From: an uncultured Bacilli bacterium
GTDB taxonomy: Bacteria > Bacillota_I > Bacilli_A > RF39 > UBA660
Assembly: GCA_944372275.1 (NCBI GenBank)
Contig: CALVYO010000024.1
Coordinates: forward strand, 1 to 15,257
DNA: 15,257 nt
Reading direction: 5' to 3'
Each line of letters opens with the position of its first letter. Position 1 is the stretch's first letter. Position numbers and translations under genes: made by a program. Under the pieces are notes generated by a model. The model saw nothing but the letters and a program-made list of their open reading frames with translations, was not told where the DNA came from and searched no databases. Shown here piece by piece: positions 12,010 to 15,257 of the stretch.

Positions 12010-13146
12010 CTATTTTTGTTTGTTTTTATCAGAATCATCAAAAATTTTTCCATATGAATTTTCATAAGCATCTCTAATTAATAAATCAAATTTATCTAAA
12101 TCTGATACTTTAATTGTATCAGTATTTTCAAAGTATTCAAGCATTCCTTTTGTTTGTAAAATTTTTTCTTCATTTTCAATTGAATCATCAATCAATTTTT
12201 GTAAATAATCTTTTAATATTCTTTTTACCGAAGCTATATCAACATTGCGAATTGGATTATTTGGTAATATACTTATACCTTCTTGTTCAATTTTTTTATT
12301 TGGAATAAATATATTACCTCGAGAATCTACTAAACAATAATCTCCCATTGGAACACTACGAAAAAAATAATAATTACCAAATCTTACCCCTGTATTTTCA
12401 AACCACGATACTATTTGCATATTAAAATTTAATACTCCACCTGAAACATCATATGTTTCTTTTCCAAAAAACAAATTATCCACAGGAATTTCATAATCGG
12501 AAGCTACTCTGTTTTCTTCTATTTTTCTTTGCTCTTCTTCTTGTTCTTCTTTATATGATTTGATTGGATTTAATAATGGTACATCATCATTATTTTTCTT
12601 TATGCTTTCATTAATTCTATCAATTAATGATTTTCTTAAATCGTGCCAATATTCTTCCTCTAATTCTGTTTCAATTTCACTATAACCTAAACCTAAAATT
12701 TCATCTTTTGAAAAACATTTTTTTGGATTACTTCCATCTGAAAACATTAAGTTTTCATCAATGAAATCAACCGGTTCAGTTAAACTTAAATTAGTTAATA
12801 TTTCTTCTTTAGTAAATCTTTCGTTGTATATACTTCCAAAATGATGTAAAACTCTCATAAATTTAATTTTATCTTTGTTACAAATTTCGTACATATGATA
12901 TAATTTTTTACCTCTTATATCATAACCATCTAACATATCTATAACTAAAATTCCTCTTTTATTGCTATATTTTTCAAGATATTCTTGCTTTAAATCTTCT
13001 CCTTCTAAAAATTCACCATAGGTATAATATATTAAAAATTCTAAAAAATCTTCATCATTTTTAAAATTGGCAATATCTCCATCAGTAATTCCATCTATAA
13101 ATTCATCTATCGTATAATCTTGCTCTAAAAAATTAAATTTTTTCAT
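12010..13146 (-). CDS. Uncharacterised acidic protein inside the t6A operon
   Basis: I do not recognise this 378-residue protein. It is very acidic, with no signal peptide or membrane segment, so it is probably cytoplasmic. The N-terminal half is rich in Asp/Glu and aromatic residues. A short charged helical or coiled-coil stretch rich in Glu, with Lys and Arg, lies at about 198-213. After it comes a globular part with FFGKETYDVSGGV, RFGNYYFFRSVPMGDY and RGNIFIPNKK, then a helical C-terminus. The ATG overlaps the tsaD stop by four bases (ATGA) and has AGGAG upstream. The CofE-like gene follows after 14 nt. Coupling to tsaD suggests co-expression with tRNA t6A synthesis, but no motif indicates a shared function. 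Confidence 0.75.
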   Translation of the reverse strand: MKKFNFLEQDYTIDEFIDGITDGDIANFKNDEDFLEFLIYYTYGEFLEGEDLKQEYLEKYSNKRGILVIDMLDGYDIRGKKLYHMYEICNKDKIKFMRVLHHFGSIYNERFTKEEILTNLSLTEPVDFIDENLMFSDGSNPKKCFSKDEILGLGYSEIETELEEEYWHDLRKSLIDRINESIKKNNDDVPLLNPIKSYKEEQEEEQRKIEENRVASDYEIPVDNLFFGKETYDVSGGVLNFNMQIVSWFENTGVRFGNYYFFRSVPMGDYCLVDSRGNIFIPNKKIEQEGISILPNNPIRNVDIASVKRILKDYLQKLIDDSIENEEKILQTKGMLEYFENTDTIKVSDLDKFDLLIRDAYENSYGKIFDDSDKNKQK

Positions 13147-14147
13147 ATATTTTCTCCTAACTCACAATTTGCTTTCGCATTTAAGTTTATATCACTAACT
13201 ATTCCTTTTTGATATGCATAATAACCGGCTGCACCAATCATCGCCGCATTATCGGTACAATATAAAATTGGTGGAATAGTTAAATTAATATTATTTTTAT
13301 TGCATTCTTGTTCTAATGAAGACCTAATTCCACTATTAGCTGCAACACCACCAGCAACAATTAAATTTTTAACATTGTACTCTTTTAAAGCTTTCATCGT
13401 TTTTTTAGTTAATATCTCAACTACTCTATTTTGAAAAGAACACGCTAAATCTTCTTTTCTAATAGTATTACCTTTTTGTAATTCATTATGATTTAGATTA
13501 ATAACTGCAGACTTAATACCACTAAAACTAAAATCATAAGAACTATCATTAAGTGGAAGTGGTAATTTATAAGTATCTTTACCTAATTTAGCCATTTTAT
13601 CGATACTAGGACCACCTGGATAAGGTAATCCTAATACTCTAGCCACTTTATCATAACACTCTCCAACAGCATCATCTAAAGTACCACCTATTTTTTTAAA
13701 TGAATAATCACTTTCCATATATACTAATTCTGTATGCCCGCCACTTACAACTAGGGCAATTAAAGGGAATTCTAATCTTTTTACTAAATTATTAGCATAT
13801 ATATGACCTGCAATATGATGAACAGGAATTAATGGTTTATTATATATATAAGATAATGTTTTTGCTGCTAATAATCCAATTAATAAAGAACCTATTAATC
13901 CTGGCCCATAGGTAACAGCAATAGCATCAATTTCTTCCATTGTAATAGAAGCTTTAGTTAAAACTTCTTCTAAAACAATCGTTATACTTTCAACGTGAGA
14001 ACGACTTGCTATTTCAGGTACTACTCCTCCATATAATTTATGAATATCAATTTGAGATAATATCACCGTTCCTAAATCGATACTTCCATCCTTAATTATA
14101 CTCATACTTGTTTCATCACAAGATGATTCAATTGCTAAAATTGTCAT
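13143..14147 (-). CDS. tsaD: tRNA threonylcarbamoyladenosine synthase subunit TsaD
   Basis: TsaD transfers the threonylcarbamoyl group onto A37 of ANN-decoding tRNAs, working with TsaB and TsaE. It has an ASKHA fold and is full length at 334 residues. Key features are ESSCDET near the N-terminus, the metal-binding HIAGH with His111 and His115, VSGGHTELV, GGTLDDAVGECYDKVARVLG, GGVAANSGIR and the metal Asp in CTDNAAMIG near the C-terminus. The ATG at 14147-14145 has GGAGGTGA upstream. It overlaps the end of rimI by 20 nt, and the next gene starts inside its TGA stop. This is the ydiBCDE-type order of Bacillus. Confidence 0.98.
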   Translation of the reverse strand: MTILAIESSCDETSMSIIKDGSIDLGTVILSQIDIHKLYGGVVPEIASRSHVESITIVLEEVLTKASITMEEIDAIAVTYGPGLIGSLLIGLLAAKTLSYIYNKPLIPVHHIAGHIYANNLVKRLEFPLIALVVSGGHTELVYMESDYSFKKIGGTLDDAVGECYDKVARVLGLPYPGGPSIDKMAKLGKDTYKLPLPLNDSSYDFSFSGIKSAVINLNHNELQKGNTIRKEDLACSFQNRVVEILTKKTMKALKEYNVKNLIVAGGVAANSGIRSSLEQECNKNNINLTIPPILYCTDNAAMIGAAGYYAYQKGIVSDINLNAKANCELGENI

Positions 14148-14517
14148 TTTTCACCTCCATCAAGTAGCCATCTACTCCATCATAATAACATTTTCTAATA
14201 TTGATAATTTTAAAACCTAATTTCTTATATAAATTAATAGCATTAGTATTATTCACATTAACTTCTAAAGTTATATTTTCAAAATCATAATTATCGATTA
14301 CATATTTAATTAAGTTATAGGCAATACCTTTTCTTCTATATTCATTAATAACAAAGATATAATTTATTTCTATCTTTTCATACATAACACTATAATCTAA
14401 AAATCCAATAATTTTGTTATCAAAATAATATCCTATTACTTTATTAAAATTATTTAAAGTTACTTTATAATTACTTAGATTATTTATATAATCGATATCT
14501 TTAATCTCTTTTATCAT
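14128..14517 (-). CDS. rimI: Ribosomal-protein S18 alanine N-acetyltransferase (RimI-like)
   Basis: This GNAT-family acetyltransferase of 129 residues is slightly short for RimI (about 145-150). RimI acetylates the N-terminal Ala of ribosomal protein S18. The acetyl-CoA-binding motif RRKGIAYNLIKYVI (Arg/Gln-x-x-Gly-x-Gly/Ala type) is clear in the middle. NTNAINLYKKLGFKIINIRKCYY is the typical C-terminal GNAT pattern with its NxxAxxxYxxxGF motif, and the final strand ends in YLMEV. Its place between tsaB and tsaD is the conserved context for rimI. The ATG at 14517 lies inside tsaB (17-nt overlap) and has only a weak Shine-Dalgarno (AGAAG), so translation probably depends on coupling. The substrate is inferred from position. 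Confidence 0.9.
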   Translation of the reverse strand: MIKEIKDIDYINNLSNYKVTLNNFNKVIGYYFDNKIIGFLDYSVMYEKIEINYIFVINEYRRKGIAYNLIKYVIDNYDFENITLEVNVNNTNAINLYKKLGFKIINIRKCYYDGVDGYLMEVKNDNFSN

Positions 14518-15082
14518 CTAATTTTTCTTCTGCTTCTGTTCTTTTTAAATAGTTTGGTTTTAAGTTGTGAGGATTAATCGGTTCATCAAATTCGTGTTTT
14601 TTTATTATTTTAAGTAAATCAATTTTATCGTAATCTTCAATCATTGTACAATCTTGTGGATAGTTTATATCACTTAATAAAATGTGTTGATCTTCTAAAT
14701 AACAGTTTAAATCTTGATCATATATTCCAGCATAAACATAGCCGCGCCTTGCATCGATTAAAGATGCATTATATTTCGTGTTTGTTTTTGTTGTTGCTAA
14801 TAATTCTAACTCACTCAATTTGATAAGTGGAATATTTAAACAATATCCAATCATTTTAGCAATCGTAACACCAACTCTTATTCCAGTAAAAGAACCGGGA
14901 CCATTTACAACAAATATTTTATCGATTGTTTTAATATCTGGAACTGCTTCTTTTATTACTTTCATAACTTTTGAAGATGTATCATTATTATTTTTATCAA
15001 TAAAAAAATAGTCTATTTTATTATTAATAATAGTACTTATAATTAAATTATTGGAACACGTGTCTATAAAAAGATATTTCAT
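14501..15082 (-). CDS. tsaB: tRNA threonylcarbamoyladenosine biosynthesis protein TsaB
   Basis: TsaB is the catalytically inactive ASKHA paralogue that partners TsaD in t6A synthesis. The N-terminal FIDTCSNN phosphate-loop-like segment, VNGPGSFTGIRVGVTIAKMI (about residues 59-78) and DARRGYVYAGIYD are hallmark sequences. At 193 residues it is shorter than Bacillus YdiC (about 229), the loss being towards the C-terminus. The ATG at 15082-15080 overlaps the tsaE stop as ATGA. GAGG lies seven bases upstream. Confidence 0.95.
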   Translation of the reverse strand: MKYLFIDTCSNNLIISTIINNKIDYFFIDKNNNDTSSKVMKVIKEAVPDIKTIDKIFVVNGPGSFTGIRVGVTIAKMIGYCLNIPLIKLSELELLATTKTNTKYNASLIDARRGYVYAGIYDQDLNCYLEDQHILLSDINYPQDCTMIEDYDKIDLLKIIKKHEFDEPINPHNLKPNYLKRTEAEEKLDDKRD

Positions 15083-15257
15083 AATACTGCCTCACATAAT
15101 TCTTCATATTGTTTACCATAAGGTGTTATTATCAAATTTCTTTTATTCTCATCTAATACTTTAATTTTTATATCTAATCTTTCTTTAGGTAATATATCTT
15201 TAATTGTATCAGCCCATTCAATTATAACTACTCCACCTTTAGTATAATATTCTTCAA
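15079..15257 (-). CDS. tsaE: TsaE, C-terminal part (gene runs off the window)
   Basis: The last 58 codons of an open frame end in TGA at 15081-15079, overlapping the tsaB start. TsaE is the P-loop ATPase that drives the TsaBD complex in t6A synthesis. The visible part fits the C-terminal region of the family: GGVVIIEWADTIKDILPKER (VxxIEWxD...LP), then a strand ending in ITPYG. The Walker A motif would lie upstream, outside the window. Identity rests on this motif plus position before tsaB, as in ydiB-ydiC. Confidence 0.93.
   Translation of the reverse strand, partial: EEYYTKGGVVIIEWADTIKDILPKERLDIKIKVLDENKRNLIITPYGKQYEELCEAVL

Overview
The window is strongly AT-rich, and every gene I can support lies on the minus strand. 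It looks like the chromosome of an endospore-forming, low-GC Bacillota, probably an uncultured Bacilli or Clostridia gut lineage. UGA is used as a stop (spoVAD, uvrA, tsaD, rimI, tsaE), so this is not a code-4 mollicute. Spore genes (spoIIAA, a sigma-F-like factor, spoVAC-AD-AE) sit beside ordinary housekeeping genes. Shine-Dalgarno sequences are strong and regular, often GGTGAT followed by three bases and then the start codon, and this was used to choose between starts. Intergenic spaces are short: the longest gene-free stretch is about 195 bp (8049-8243).

Layout, in direction of transcription (right to left). (1) 15257-10823: a tightly packed operon, tsaE (partial)-tsaB-rimI-tsaD-unknown protein-CofE-like ligase. 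Neighbours overlap by 4-20 nt or are 14 nt apart, and a hairpin that includes the last stop codon ends it. The first four genes are the classic t6A tRNA-modification cluster. (2) 10801-8244: three 23-bp direct repeats and a promoter, then an AAA_14/DUF4143 ATPase, then an HD-domain 5'-nucleotidase-like protein carrying a decayed second HD copy. (3) 8103-7657: a small unknown gene with a perfect sigma-A promoter and its own terminator. (4) 7646-4697: uvrA, with a palindrome upstream and a terminator downstream. (5) 4646-3033: a secreted, C-terminally anchored coiled-coil protein. (6) 3049-104: the sporulation cluster spoIIAA-sigF-(hairpin and sigma-G-like promoter)-spoVAC-spoVAD-spoVAE-terminator. 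(7) 1-14: the first codons of another minus-strand gene.

The most interesting part is the sporulation cluster. In Bacillus, spoIIAA is followed by spoIIAB (anti-sigma factor and kinase) and then sigF. Here only 9 nt separate spoIIAA from the sigma gene, so spoIIAB is absent from the locus. The SpoIIAA homologue also lacks the serine that SpoIIAB normally phosphorylates (DCYG where Bacillus has DSSG). The sigma factor lacks the usual N-terminal extension and has Gly in place of a hydrophobic residue in its region 4.2 motif. Together these suggest that sigma-F control by partner switching has been rewired or lost in this lineage. Other items worth checking are the 23-bp repeat array, the CofE-like ligase in a presumably F420-free organism, and the unknown protein inside the t6A operon. 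I found no rRNA, tRNA, CRISPR array or insertion sequence.
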